A stretch of DNA of 64,000 nt from Stenotrophomonas acidaminiphila (GCA_002951995.1 CP019797.1:2340501-2404500); one strand, 5' to 3'; shown: positions 25,667 to 36,900, counted from the stretch's first letter. Program-made: numbers and translations. Notes: generated from the letters alone by a model not told the origin.

Positions 25667-27169
25667 TCAGGAATGCGGGGACACGGGGGAAGAGGAGGAC
25701 AGCGGGGCGGCGACGCCGTCGGCCGACGGCGCATAGCCGCCGCCCAGCGCCTGGCTCAAGCGCGCGGCGGCGAGCAGCTGCTGCGAATGCAGCGCGGTCA
25801 GCGCCTGCTGCGCACCGAGCAGCTGCGACTGCGCGGATAGCACGTCCAGGTAGTTGCCGATGCCCGCGCGGTAGCGTTGGCCGGCCAGCTCGAACGCCGA
25901 GCCGGCGGTGGCGACCGCCTGCTGCTGCGACTGCACCTGCTGCTCGAGCGAGCGCACCGCGTTGACCTGGTCGGCCACCTCGCGCAGCGCATCGACCACG
26001 GCCTGGTTGTAGCCGGCCACGGCCAGGTCGTAGCTGGCGTCGGCACCGGCAAGGCCCGCGCGCAGGCGGCCACCTTCGAAGATCGGCAGACTCAGCGCCG
26101 GACCAAGGTAGGCGAAAGTGGAACCACTCCTGAGCAGGTCGCCGACGTTGGGCGCGACCACCCCGGCCAGCGCGGTCAGGTTGAAGCTGGGGTAGAACCG
26201 GGCCTTGGCGACCTTGATCTGCCTGGCGGCCGCTTCCACCCGCCAGCGCGCGGCGACGATGTCCGGGCGGCGCCCGAGCAGCTCGCTGGGCAGCACGCCC
26301 GGCAGCTGCAGCGCGGTGACGTCCAGCGCCTGCGGACGGGCGATGACCAGGCCGCGGTCCGGGCCCTGGCCGAGCAACGCGGCCAGCGCGGTGCGCGCGG
26401 CGTCGATCTGCTGCTGCGCGGCCTGCAGCTGCTGCTGCGCGGCGGGAACCCGGGCTTCGGCCTGGCGCACCTGCAGGTCGCTGTCGATGCCGGCGGCGCG
26501 GCGCTGGCGCACCAGCTGCAGGGTCTTGCGCGCACGCTCCAGCTCCTGCTCGGCGATGTCGTGGGCACGCCAGGCACGATCCAGTTCGACATAGGCCTGG
26601 ACCATGCCCGAGGCCAGCTTCAGGCGCGCGGCCTGGGCATCGACGGCGGCGGCATGCGCCGTGTCCACCGCCGCTTCCCAGCTGGCGCGCTTGCCGCCCC
26701 ACAGGTCGAAGCCGTAGCTGAAATCGAATGCGACCTGGCCACTGCCCATGTAGCGGCCACCGAGTTCCTCGCCGACCATCGATTCGGGCAGGCGCACGCC
26801 GGTGTAGCCGCCGGAGACGGACAGGCTCGGCAGGCGCTCGGCGCGGGCGATGCCGGCCTGCGCCTGGGCCTGGCGCAGGCGTGCGTCGGCCGCGTCCAGG
26901 CTGGGATGGCCGGCCAGCGCCTCGGCCACCAGCGCGTCGAGCTGCGGGTCGCCGAAGGCACGCCACCAGTCACTGGCCGGGAACGCGGCCACCGACAGGT
27001 CGCTGGTGGCCAGGGTGCGTTCGCTGTGCAGGCTGCCGGTGTCGAGCAGCCGCCCCTGCGGCTGCAGTCCGCCGCTGCTGGCGCAGGCGGCGAGCGCCAG
27101 CACCAGCGTCGCCGGCAACAGTGGCCGCGCGCGCTGGCGCAGGGAGTGGGAGACGGGGAAAGGGATCAT
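25667..27169 (-). CDS. outer membrane efflux lipoprotein, NodT/OprM (TolC-like) family
   Basis: The 500-residue protein is the outer membrane channel of the efflux system. A lipoprotein signal (LVLALAACASS) is followed by the family entry SDWWRAFGDPQLDALVAEAL, then two structural repeats of long periplasmic helices and barrel strands. Repeat markers are PSLSVSGGYTG in the first half and LGRRPDIVAARWRVEAAARQI plus the FYPSFNLTALAG block in the second. It ends in a Ser-rich tail. It lies between the MarR gene (ATGA overlap) and emrA (10-bp gap), so the operon encodes all three layers of the pump. Confidence 0.93.
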   Translation of the reverse strand: MIPFPVSHSLRQRARPLLPATLVLALAACASSGGLQPQGRLLDTGSLHSERTLATSDLSVAAFPASDWWRAFGDPQLDALVAEALAGHPSLDAADARLRQAQAQAGIARAERLPSLSVSGGYTGVRLPESMVGEELGGRYMGSGQVAFDFSYGFDLWGGKRASWEAAVDTAHAAAVDAQAARLKLASGMVQAYVELDRAWRAHDIAEQELERARKTLQLVRQRRAAGIDSDLQVRQAEARVPAAQQQLQAAQQQIDAARTALAALLGQGPDRGLVIARPQALDVTALQLPGVLPSELLGRRPDIVAARWRVEAAARQIKVAKARFYPSFNLTALAGVVAPNVGDLLRSGSTFAYLGPALSLPIFEGGRLRAGLAGADASYDLAVAGYNQAVVDALREVADQVNAVRSLEQQVQSQQQAVATAGSAFELAGQRYRAGIGNYLDVLSAQSQLLGAQQALTALHSQQLLAAARLSQALGGGYAPSADGVAAPLSSSSPVSPHS

Positions 27170-27609
27170 GGGGGCGTCAGGGAGTCGCGGATGCGGGTGA
27201 GAAGGGACATCAGCTGCGCGCGTTCGTCGGGGCTCAGGTCACGCATGGCGTAATCCATCACCGCGTCGCCGCGCTTCTTGAGCCGCGCGCACAGCTCGCG
27301 GCCCTGTTCGGTCAGCACGATCTGCAGCGCCCGCCGGTCCTGCGCATGCGCCTCGCGGCGCACGCAGCCCAGCGATTCGAGCTTGTCCAGCAGGCGGGTG
27401 ACCGCGCTGGGCACCTGGTCCAGCGCCTGCGCCAGTTCGTTGGCGGTGCACGGGGCCATGTGCGCCAGCGTCTTCAGGCCCACGAAATGGGTGAAGCCGA
27501 TGCCGATGTTTTCTTCGGCCATCGACGCGTCGAGCTGCCGGGCCAGGCCGTCGCGGGTCTGGCGCAGCAGCAGGCCGAAGCTGGGGGGGTTGGTGGTCGC
27601 GCAGATCAT
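27166..27609 (-). CDS. MarR-family transcriptional regulator of the efflux operon
   Basis: The 147-residue protein (from ATG 27609) is a winged-helix MarR regulator. FVGLKTLAHMAPCTANELAQAL forms the first helices, QVPSAVTRLLDKLESLGCVRRE is the recognition helix, and AHAQDRRALQIVLTEQGREL is the wing followed by the dimerisation helix. It is the first gene of the operon that encodes the pump, so it probably represses its own transcription until a toxic ligand binds. A 26-bp palindrome overlaps its promoter. An upstream ATG at 27666 would add 19 residues but lies beyond the predicted promoter, so it was rejected. Confidence 0.88.
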   Translation of the reverse strand: MICATTNPPSFGLLLRQTRDGLARQLDASMAEENIGIGFTHFVGLKTLAHMAPCTANELAQALDQVPSAVTRLLDKLESLGCVRREAHAQDRRALQIVLTEQGRELCARLKKRGDAVMDYAMRDLSPDERAQLMSLLTRIRDSLTPP

Positions 27610-27617
27610 GGGCGCGG

Positions 27618-27657
27618 ATTTTATTGCATCCGGAATAATTCTCAATGGAAATATTCC
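27618..27657 (-). promoter_or_regulatory. promoter and palindromic operator of the MarR efflux operon
   Basis: On the minus strand TTGAGA (27640-27645) and TAAAAT (27618-27623) are separated by 16 bp. The -35 box lies inside a 26-bp dyad at 27632-27657 with arms GGAATA-n-TTC and GAA-n-TATTCC. A MarR dimer bound there would block RNA polymerase. The operator assignment is inferred from position and symmetry. Confidence 0.7.
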
Positions 27658-27731
27658 ACCCGGCATGAAATGCGCCGTTGCAGCATTGGATCAATCGCGC
27701 GGCCGGCCGGGCCCGGGCCCGGGCCTGCGGC

Positions 27732-27759
27732 TTGGCATCCCCGACCGCATCCGGATAAT
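27732..27759 (+). promoter_or_regulatory. candidate promoter of parC
   Basis: TTGGCA (27732-27737) and GATAAT (27754-27759) are separated by 16 bp and lie 58 bp upstream of the parC ATG. Confidence 0.55.
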
Positions 27760-27817
27760 CACCGGCTCGCGGGGGCGACGGCCGTCGCCGCCCCCCAGCA
27801 CCAGGTAACAGCCCCGC

Positions 27818-30061
<2,244 letters not shown>

Positions 30062-30292
30062 CCCGTTTCACTGACGCGCGGCGGCGCGGCCGGTATTGCA
30101 GTCGCCACGCGCAGGCGTGGCGCGGCAGAAGGTGGAAGGCCTCGACGTCCAATAACCCGTTTCACTGGCGCGCGGCGGCGCGGCCGGCATCGCCGTTGCC
30201 ATGCGCATGCATGGCGCGGCGCGCAGTGTGAACGATCCATGCTGTGTTCCGGCCGTGGCGACGGCCGGAAACCCGCCTTACAAGGAAGCAAC

Positions 30293-30544
30293 ATGACATC
30301 CCAGCAAGACGCTTCACCGCAGAGCATCTGTCCCGAGTGCCGCGGCGACAACCTGTATACCCACGGCGGCATCAGCGCCCGCGGCGGCTACGGCCCGGAC
30401 CTGCTGCCCGGCGCCAGCGGCGTGTTCGCCAGCGCCAAGATGCGCAGTGTCGTGTGCCGCGATTGCGGCCTGGTCCGCTTCTATGCAGGCAACGACGCGC
30501 TGGCGCGGATCACGCCGGAGAACGGCTGGCGGAAAGTCCGCTGA
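30293..30544 (+). CDS. small zinc-ribbon protein, function unknown
   Basis: The 83-residue protein has two CxxC knuckles, CPEC near residue 12 and CRDC near residue 54, separated by a Gly-rich loop (THGGISARGGYGPDLLPG). This layout fits a zinc ribbon in which four Cys hold one zinc ion. Nothing in it indicates a partner. The ATG at 30293 follows an AAGGAAG site; upstream codons are not credible. The tpm gene starts 10 bp after its stop, so the two are probably co-transcribed. Similar small proteins exist in related genera, as far as I recall, without an assigned role. Confidence 0.75.
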   Translation: MTSQQDASPQSICPECRGDNLYTHGGISARGGYGPDLLPGASGVFASAKMRSVVCRDCGLVRFYAGNDALARITPENGWRKVR

Positions 30545-30554
30545 GGGGAACGCC

Positions 30555-31214
30555 ATGCAACCCGAATTCTGGCTGCAGCGCTGGCAACAGGGACAGATCG
30601 GCTTCCACCGCGGCGAGGTGATGCCGCTGCTGGAAAGACATTGGCCTGCGCTGCAGGTCGCGCCGGGCGGCCGCGTGCTGGTGCCCTTGTGCGGCAAGAG
30701 CCTGGACATGCACTGGCTGGCCGCGCAGGGCCACCGCGTGCTCGGCGTGGAGATCTCGCCGCTGGCGGTGACGCAGTTCTTCGCCGAGGCCGGGCTGCGG
30801 CCCGAACGCCGCAGCAGCGCGCTGGGCGAGCATTTCAGCGCCGGCCCGATCGAGATCATCCTGGGCGACGCCTTCACCCTCGATGACGCGACCCTGGCCG
30901 GTATCGCCGGGCTTTACGACCGCGCTGCGCTGATCGCGCTGCCGCCGGAACTGCGCCAGCGCTACCGCGACACCGTCTACGCACGGCTGCCGGCCGGCTG
31001 CCGCGCGCTGCTGATCACGCTCGAATACCCGCAGGCGGAAAAGGCCGGGCCGCCATTCGCGGTGGGCCAGACGGAAGTGGAATCGTTCGCGCCGGCGTGG
31101 CGGGTGGAACTGGCCGAGCGCCGCGACATCCTCGCGCAGGAGCCCGGCTTCCGCGCCGAAGGCGTCAGCGCGCTGTCCACCGCGGTCTACCGCATGCGGC
31201 GCGCCGGCGACTGA
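30555..31214 (+). CDS. tpm: thiopurine S-methyltransferase
   Basis: The 219-residue class I SAM-dependent methyltransferase is of the bacterial TPMT type, also linked to tellurite and selenium methylation. Diagnostic segments are the start MQPEFWLQRWQQGQIGFHRGE, the SAM-binding strand VLVPLCGKSLDMHWLAAQGH (near residues 36-55), and GVEISPLAVTQFF. Later, YDRAALIALPPELRQRY is the usual acidic-Arg segment. Length fits the family (about 218). The ATG follows a GAGGGGAA site. A hairpin terminator after the stop is shared with the convergent bacterioferritin gene. Confidence 0.93.
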   Translation: MQPEFWLQRWQQGQIGFHRGEVMPLLERHWPALQVAPGGRVLVPLCGKSLDMHWLAAQGHRVLGVEISPLAVTQFFAEAGLRPERRSSALGEHFSAGPIEIILGDAFTLDDATLAGIAGLYDRAALIALPPELRQRYRDTVYARLPAGCRALLITLEYPQAEKAGPPFAVGQTEVESFAPAWRVELAERRDILAQEPGFRAEGVSALSTAVYRMRRAGD

Positions 31215-31239
31215 CAGGCACGCTCCCTGCATCAACGAA

Positions 31240-31261
31240 AAGGCCGGGAATTCCCGGCCTT
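31240..31261. terminator. bidirectional terminator between tpm and the bacterioferritin gene
   Basis: The stem AAGGCCGGG-AATT-CCCGGCCTT lies between the two convergent genes. On the minus strand the stem is followed by TTTT; on the plus strand it is followed by TCGTC. Confidence 0.75.
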
Positions 31262-31290
31262 CGTCGCTCATGGGCGTGGGTTGGCCACGC

Positions 31291-31779
31291 TCAATGCGCC
31301 GGCGACCCCTTCGCATCCATCTTGCTGGCCTGGTACAGCTCCAGGCCGATGCGCTTGATCAGGCCCAGCTGCTGCTCCAGCCACCAGGCATGGTCTTCCT
31401 CGGTGTCGCGCAGCTGCGCGATCAGGATGTCGCGGCTGACGTAGTCACCGTGCGACTCGCACAGCTTCACCGCCGCGGCCAGGTTGGCGCGCACCTGATA
31501 TTCAGTCTGCAGGTCCTTCTCCAGCATCTCGACCACGCTCTTGCCGGGGGCGAAGACGTGCGGGCGCATGTCCGGGTCGCCGCCCAGGAACAGGATCCGC
31601 CGCAGCAGCGCGTCGGCATGCCCGGTCTCCTCCTCCATCTCGTGGCCGATGCGCTCGTACAGCGCGTGCAGGCCCTGGTCTTCGTAGCGGCGCGAATGGA
31701 TGAAGTACTGGTCGCGCGCGGCCAGTTCGCCGCGCAGCAGCTCCTTCAGGCAATCGATGACTTCCGGGTGTCCCTGCAT
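31291..31779 (-). CDS. bfr: bacterioferritin-like ferritin lacking the heme-ligand methionine
   Basis: The 162-residue four-helix ferritin stores iron in a 24-subunit shell. In E. coli Bfr numbering the di-iron ligands Glu18, Glu51, His54, Glu127 and His130 are present (GEL, EETGH, TEEDH), with Glu93 in place of Glu94. Residue 52, the Met that binds heme between subunits in classical Bfr, is Thr. The protein may therefore be heme-free or need a second Met-bearing subunit, as in two-subunit bacterioferritins. The ATG at 31779 has a CAGGAG site. A weak AT-rich patch upstream is not convincing as a Fur box. Confidence 0.88.
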   Translation of the reverse strand: MQGHPEVIDCLKELLRGELAARDQYFIHSRRYEDQGLHALYERIGHEMEEETGHADALLRRILFLGGDPDMRPHVFAPGKSVVEMLEKDLQTEYQVRANLAAAVKLCESHGDYVSRDILIAQLRDTEEDHAWWLEQQLGLIKRIGLELYQASKMDAKGSPAH

Positions 31780-31920
31780 GGGGGTGCTCCTGATATGCGT
31801 AGGGGCACAGGATGCCCGATCCGGCACGGCGATGATCTAATCGGAATCAGTTTCAGTTGCGCCCTGCGTACGGCACCGCCCTCGCCTACAATCGCGCTTC
31901 CTGGGGCCGGGGAGAGGCGC

Positions 31921-34340
31921 ATGAGGCGCTGGCTGCTGCGTTCGCTGTGGGTCGTGCTGGGGCTTTCGATCCTTGTGTCGGGGGGCTCTGGCTGCTGCTG
32001 CGCGGCAGCCTGCCGGAACTGGACGGCGAGCTCGCCCTGCCCGGGCTGTCGGCCCCGGTCCAGGTGCAGCGCGACGGCAACGGCATGGTCACGGTGGATG
32101 CCGCCGACGAGCGCGACATGGCCCGCGCGCTGGGCTACGTGCACGCCCAGGAACGCTACTTCGAAATGGACCTGATGCGGCGCTCGGCGGCCGGCGAGCT
32201 GGCCGAACTGTTCGGCGCCAAGGCCCTGCCGCTGGACCAGCGCATGCGTGTGCACCGCCTGCGCACGCGCGCGCACGACACCCTGGACGTTGCCCTGGGC
32301 GAGCGCCGCGCGGTGCTCGAGGCCTACCGCGACGGCGTCAACGCCGGGCTGGCGGCACTGCCGGTACGGCCCTGGCCCTACCTGCTGCTGCGCCAGCAGC
32401 CGCGCCCCTGGCGCCTGGAGGATTCGGTGCTGGCCGGGCTGGCGATGTACGCCGACCTGCAGGACCCGGGCAACAGCCGCGAGCTGGCCCTGGCCCGCAT
32501 CCGCGAGGTGGTGCCACCCGCGCTCTATGCCCTGCTCGCGCACGACGGCAGCAGCTGGGATGCGCCACTGTTCGGCGCCGCGCGCGGCGATGCACCGCTG
32601 CCCGATGCGGCGACGCTGGACCTGCGCCAGCTGGCCGGCAGTGGCGGCGGCGAGGCCACGGCCGCGCGTCCTGCCCCCGCGCCGCGGCGGGACAGCGGGA
32701 TCGGCTGGCCACCGGTGGCGGCCGACAGCGCGCCGGGCAGCAACAACTTCGCCGTCGCCGGCGCGCTCACCCGCGATGGCCGCGCGATCCTGGCCGACGA
32801 CATGCACCTGGCCCTGCGCGCGCCCAACCTTTGGTTCCGCGTGCGCCTGCGCCATCCCGATGCGGCCGCGCCGGGCGGCAAGGTCGACGTGGCCGGGTTC
32901 AGCCTGCCGGGGCTGCCGGTGGTGATCGTCGGCAGCAATACCCATGTGGCCTGGGGCTTCACCAACAGCTACATCGACACCGCCGATTTCGCGCGCCTGC
33001 CGGCCACCGCACCGTTGCGCGAATACCACGAAACCATCGCCGTGGCCGGCGCGCCCGCCGACACCCTGGTCGTACGCGAAAGCGACTGGGGCCCGGTGCT
33101 GCACGACAACGCCGACGGCAGCCTGCTGGCGCTGCGCTGGACCGCACAGCTGCCGGGCGCGGTGCGCCTGGATTTCGCCGACATGGCCCGCGCCGGCGAC
33201 CTGGACGCCGCGCTGGCGGTGGCCGACCGCGCCGGCATCCCCGCGCAGAACCTGCTGCTGGCCGACCGCCACGGCCGCATTGCCTGGCGCCTGGCCGGCG
33301 CACGCCCGGACCGCAGCGGGACGTGCACCGCCGGCGGCATCGCCAACACATCCGATGCGCCGTTGCCGCCGGGCACGTCGCCCTTCAACGAACCCTGCCA
33401 TCCGTGGCCACTGCGCACGGATCAGGCGCCGTCGCTGGTCGATCCCGCCGACCACCGCCTGTGGACCGCCAATGGCCGCGTGCTCGATGGTGCCATGCTG
33501 GCCGAGGCCGGCGATGGCGGCTACGACCTCGGCGCGCGGGCACGCCAGGTCCGCGACGGCCTGTTCGCGCGCGGACAGTTCGACGAGCGCGACCTGCTCG
33601 CCATCCAGCTTGACGATCGTGCCGTGCTGATGGAGCGCTGGTGGAAGCTGCTGCGCGCCACCGTGGAGCACAGTGACGACCCGGCGCTGCGGCGGCTGGA
33701 AGCGGCCAGCCGCCACTGGGACGGCCGCGCCGCGGTCGACTCGGCGAGCTACCGCATCGCCCGCGGCTTCCGCGGCATCGTCCTGGATACGCTGGAGGAC
33801 GGCCTGCTGGCGCCCGCGCGGCAGCGGCTCGGGGAGGACTTCGTGGCGCCGCGCCTGCCGCAGCTGGAGGGCGTGGCCTGGCCGCTGCTGGAACAGCGCC
33901 CGCCGCACCTGCTGCCACCGCCGTTCAAGCGCTGGGACGAACTGCTGGCGCACAGCGCGCGGCAACTGGAAGCGGACCTGGCCGCGCAGGGCCACGACCT
34001 GGCCGCGCGTACCTGGGGCGAGCGCAACACCGCGGCGATCTGCCACCCCGTGTCGCGTGCGCTGCCTGCGCTGTTCAGGCGCTGGCTGTGCATGCCGGCA
34101 CAGGCGCTGCCCGGCGACGGCAACATGCCGCGCGTGCAGACGCCCGACTTCGGCGCGTCCGAGCGCATGGTGGTCTCGCCCGGCCATGAAGCCGACGGCA
34201 TCGTGCACATGCCCGGCGGCCAGAGCGGGCATCCGCTGTCGCCGTTCTGGGGCGCCGGCCACGACGACTGGGTACACGGCCGGCCGACGCCGTTCCTGCC
34301 GGGCGCCACCACCCACACCCTGGTGCTGCGCCCGCGCTGA
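31921..34340 (+). CDS. penicillin-acylase-family Ntn hydrolase with a frameshift in the signal region
   Basis: The protein of about 806 residues belongs to the penicillin G acylase/acyl-homoserine-lactone acylase family. The nucleophile Ser follows a processing site at APG/SNNFAVAG (codon 32739), separating alpha and beta chains. DRRAILADDMHL-type and WGFTNSYIDTADF segments complete the beta-chain core. The ATG at 31921 has a GGGAGAGG site and opens a typical signal anchor (MRRWLLRSLWVVLGLSILV), but that frame is lost at a run of six G (31980-31985); one more G would join it to WLLLRGSLPELDGEL. The mature part from about 31986 is intact. Likely periplasmic. Substrate unknown. Confidence 0.85.
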
Positions 34341-34377
34341 AACGGCGGGCGCAGCACGGATCAGCCAACGCGCGGCG

Positions 34378-34809
34378 CTATTTCAGGCGCACCGTCCATT
34401 CGACCTCGAGCATGTCCTCCGCGTTGAACAGGCGGCTGACCTGAACCCAGCTCGCGGCAGGGTACCTGCCGTCGGCGAAGAACGCCTTGCGCGCCGGAAT
34501 GGCCTTGACCAGTGCATCCATGTCGGTGGTGTACGCGGTTTCCTTCACCACCTGGCTGCTGTCGGCGCCGAAGCGCTGCAGGATCTTCGTCAATTCGCCA
34601 TAGCACGCCCGTACCGCGGCCTGCATGTCCTGGCCGCGGCAGGGCACGCCGGACACATACAGGGTGTCGCCATCGCGCACCACGCCGCTGTAGCCGATAT
34701 CCGCTTCCCAACTGCCCAGCGCGTGGCGCTCCAGCGGCACCTCCGCGGCAGCGGCAGCGGCAGGCACAGCGCACAGCAGACCGGACACCAGCAACGAATA
34801 CGCACGCAT
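34378..34809 (-). CDS. secreted RidA (YjgF/YER057c/UK114) family protein
   Basis: The 143-residue protein has a signal peptide (residues 1-22, LLCAVPAAAAAAE) and then a single RidA domain: YSGVVRDGDTLYVSGVP, QDMQAAVRACYGELTKILQRFGADSSQVVKETAYTTDM and a C-terminal strand VQVSRLFNAEDMLEVEWTVRL. Cytosolic RidA deaminates reactive enamines; the Arg that binds the substrate carboxylate in canonical RidA (usually in a SR-x-x-V segment) appears not to be in its usual context (SWVQVSRLF), so the activity is uncertain. Export is unusual for the family. It lies 158 bp downstream of asnB on the same strand and might share its attenuated transcript. Confidence 0.8.
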   Translation of the reverse strand: MRAYSLLVSGLLCAVPAAAAAAEVPLERHALGSWEADIGYSGVVRDGDTLYVSGVPCRGQDMQAAVRACYGELTKILQRFGADSSQVVKETAYTTDMDALVKAIPARKAFFADGRYPAASWVQVSRLFNAEDMLEVEWTVRLK

Positions 34810-34967
34810 CGAAGAACCCCCTTGAGCGCAACAGTGAGATGAGCGGCGACGGCGGCGCCCGGCAGGGACCGCCGCCGCCGCGATGGATACGGACGCGCCA
34901 GCCCCAGGGACAGACGCGCCGTGCGATGAGGAAAGACCGGCGGCGCAGCAGTGCGCCGCCGCCCTGC

Positions 34968-36653
34968 TCATCCCGCCAGCGCCTGCGCGTGCACGCCGGC
35001 CACCGCGCGACCGGACGGATCGGCCATCGCCGCGAAGCTGGCGTCCCAGGCGATCGCCGCCGGCGAGGAACAGGCGATGGACTTGCCGCCCGGCACCGTC
35101 TCCGCCGCCGCCGGGCTGGGATAGAACTGCTCGAACAGGCTGCGGTAGTAGTACGCCTCCTTGGTCTGCGGCGGGTTGTACGGGAAGCGCTTGTCGGCGG
35201 CGGCGAGTTCGCGGTCGCTGACCTGCGCCTCGGCATGCGCCTTGAGCCCGTCGATCCAGCCGTAGCCGACGCCGTCGCTGAACTGCTCCTTCTGCCGCCA
35301 CAGGATTTCCCTGGGCAGGTAGCCCTCGAACGCCTCGCGCAGCACCGCCTTCTCGATGCGGCCGCTGGCCTTGTCCACCATCTTGTGGCGGGCGTCCATG
35401 CGCATCGCCACGTCGAGGAAGGCGCGGTCCAGGAACGGCACCCGCGGCTCCACGCCCCAGGCCATCATCGACTTGTTGGCACGCAGGCAATCGTAATTGT
35501 TGAGCGCGTCGAGCTTGCGCACCAGCTCCTCGTGGAACTCGCGCGCGTTCGGCGCCTTGTGGAAGTACAGGTAGCCGCCGAAGATCTCGTCGCTGCCCTC
35601 GCCGGACAGCACCATCTTCACCCCCATCGCCTTGATCCGCCGCGCCAGCAGGAACATCGGCGTGGAGGCGCGGATGGTGGTGACGTCGTAGGTCTCGATG
35701 TGGCGGATCACTTCCGGCAGCGCATCCAGGCCTTCCTCGAAGGTGTACTCGAAGCCGTGGTGCACGGTGCCGAGCATGTCGGCGGCGATCTTCGCCGCGG
35801 CCAGGTCGGGCGAGCCGGCCAGGCCGATGGCGAAGCTGTGCAGGCGCGGCCACCAGGCTTCGCTGCGGTCGCCGTCCTCGATGCGATGGCGGGCGTAGCG
35901 CGCGGCCACCGCCGCCACCAGCGACGAATCCAGCCCGCCGGACAGCAGCACGCCATAGGGCACGTCGGTCATCAGCTGGCGGTGCACGGCGGCCTCGAAG
36001 GCTTCGCGCAGCGCCTGCCGGGACACCTCCACGCCCTGCACCGCGTCGTAGTCGCGCCACGGCCGCGCGTAGTACTGCAGCAGCTCGCCGGTGGCGCTGT
36101 CGTACCAGTGGCCCGGCGGGAACTGCGCCACGTCGGCGCAGGTATCGGCCAGCGATTTCATCTCCGACGCCACGCACAGGCGGCCCTGCTTGTCATGCCC
36201 CCAGTACAGCGGCACCACGCCGATCGGGTCGCGGGCGATGATCGCGCGCCCGGCGACCTTGTCCCACAGGGCGAAGGCGAAGATGCCGTTGAGCCGGTTG
36301 AGGAACGACGCGGGGTCGTCCTCGCGGTACAGCGCATTGATCACCTCGCAGTCCGAGCCGGTCTGGAACGCATAGGGCTGTACCAGTTCCTGCTTCAGTT
36401 CGCGGTGGTTGTAGATCTCGCCGTTGACCGCCAGCGCCAGCGTGCCGTCCTCGGACAGCAACGGCTGTGAACCGCCGGCCGGGTCGACGATGGCCAGGCG
36501 TTCATGCACGAGGATGGCGCGCTCGTCCACGTACACGCCGCTCCAGTCGGGGCCGCGGTGGCGCTGGCGCTGCGATTGTTCGAGGGCCTGGCGGCGCAGC
36601 GCCTGCAGGTCGTCGCCCGCCTGCAGGCCGAAGATGCCGAAGATGGAACACAT
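34968..36653 (-). CDS. asnB: asparagine synthase B (glutamine-hydrolysing)
   Basis: The 561-residue enzyme makes asparagine from aspartate, glutamine and ATP. Cys2 after the initiator Met is the glutaminase nucleophile (MCSIFGIFG), and RHRGPDWSG, RLAIVDP and NGEIYNHREL line the glutamine site (residues 1-190). The synthetase domain holds the ATP-pyrophosphatase loop LSGGLDSSLVAAVA near residue 233 and LSGEGSDEIFGGYLYFHKAP near 345. It is of the E. coli AsnB type (554 residues). An AGGAG site precedes the ATG. The 5' leader contains an Asn-rich peptide, an antiterminator segment and a terminator, pointing to attenuation control. Confidence 0.95.
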   Translation of the reverse strand: MCSIFGIFGLQAGDDLQALRRQALEQSQRQRHRGPDWSGVYVDERAILVHERLAIVDPAGGSQPLLSEDGTLALAVNGEIYNHRELKQELVQPYAFQTGSDCEVINALYREDDPASFLNRLNGIFAFALWDKVAGRAIIARDPIGVVPLYWGHDKQGRLCVASEMKSLADTCADVAQFPPGHWYDSATGELLQYYARPWRDYDAVQGVEVSRQALREAFEAAVHRQLMTDVPYGVLLSGGLDSSLVAAVAARYARHRIEDGDRSEAWWPRLHSFAIGLAGSPDLAAAKIAADMLGTVHHGFEYTFEEGLDALPEVIRHIETYDVTTIRASTPMFLLARRIKAMGVKMVLSGEGSDEIFGGYLYFHKAPNAREFHEELVRKLDALNNYDCLRANKSMMAWGVEPRVPFLDRAFLDVAMRMDARHKMVDKASGRIEKAVLREAFEGYLPREILWRQKEQFSDGVGYGWIDGLKAHAEAQVSDRELAAADKRFPYNPPQTKEAYYYRSLFEQFYPSPAAAETVPGGKSIACSSPAAIAWDASFAAMADPSGRAVAGVHAQALAG

Positions 36654-36738
36654 GGGGACTGCTCCTGGTTGTGGGGGCTTTTCGTTGAATCCCGGTCATG
36701 GCTGGCCGGGCGCTTGTGGAGGGACCCACGCACGCAAC

Positions 36739-36768
36739 AAAAAACCCGCATCGGCCGATGCGGGTTTT
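36739..36768 (-). terminator. attenuator terminator in the asnB leader
   Basis: On the minus strand a perfect 28-nt palindrome (36741-36768), with arms CCCGCATCGG and CCGATGCGGG extended by A and T runs, ends in six T. It lies about 30 bp after the stop of the Asn-rich leader frame and about 85 bp before the asnB ATG, so an intact hairpin would end transcription before asnB. Confidence 0.9.
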
Positions 36769-36797
36769 CTGGTCACTGGGCGTATGGTGCTTGTGGC

Positions 36798-36893
36798 TCA
36801 GTCGCAGACCCGCATCGGCCGCGCGCGATTGTTCGCAACCGCATTATTGCGGTTGTTCGACACGTTCACGTTGGTGCGGGCGTTGCGGTTCAT
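36798..36893 (-). CDS. Asn-rich leader peptide of asnB
   Basis: A 31-codon frame runs from ATG 36893 to TGA 36798 on the asnB strand. Ten of its 31 residues are Asn: positions 2, 4, 8, 10, 13, 14, 16, 17, 21 and 22, including three adjacent pairs. The frame ends 30 bp before the terminator arm. Its last codons (25-29, within RPMRV) carry the antiterminator segment. This is the layout of the his, trp and ilv leader peptides. When charged tRNA-Asn is scarce the ribosome should stall in the Asn codons. No family is known to me; it is too short for homology alone, and the regulatory role is inferred from architecture. Confidence 0.85.
   Translation of the reverse strand: MNRNARTNVNVSNNRNNAVANNRARPMRVCD
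36808..36821 (-). promoter_or_regulatory. antiterminator (region 2) segment of the asnB attenuator
   Basis: The minus-strand sequence CGGCCGATGCGGGT is an exact 14-nt copy of the 3' part of the terminator palindrome (36744-36757). It can therefore pair with the terminator's 5' arm and prevent termination. It overlaps leader codons 25-29. A perfect 7-bp hairpin at 36837-36854 (AACCGCA, loop, TGCGGTT) lies just upstream in the Asn codons and may be the pausing or competing structure. Confidence 0.8.
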
Positions 36894-36900
36894 GGGGCCG

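Noticed and set aside
31800..31860. Possible Fur box between the bacterioferritin gene and the acylase
   Set aside because: The AT-rich patch matches the GATAAT-triplet model only weakly, so it was not listed as a feature.
36654..36893. T-box riboswitch as an alternative explanation of the asnB leader
   Set aside because: No T-box sequence or specifier-loop architecture is seen, and T-boxes are mainly in Gram-positive bacteria; the Asn-rich frame with the 14-nt repeat explains the region better.
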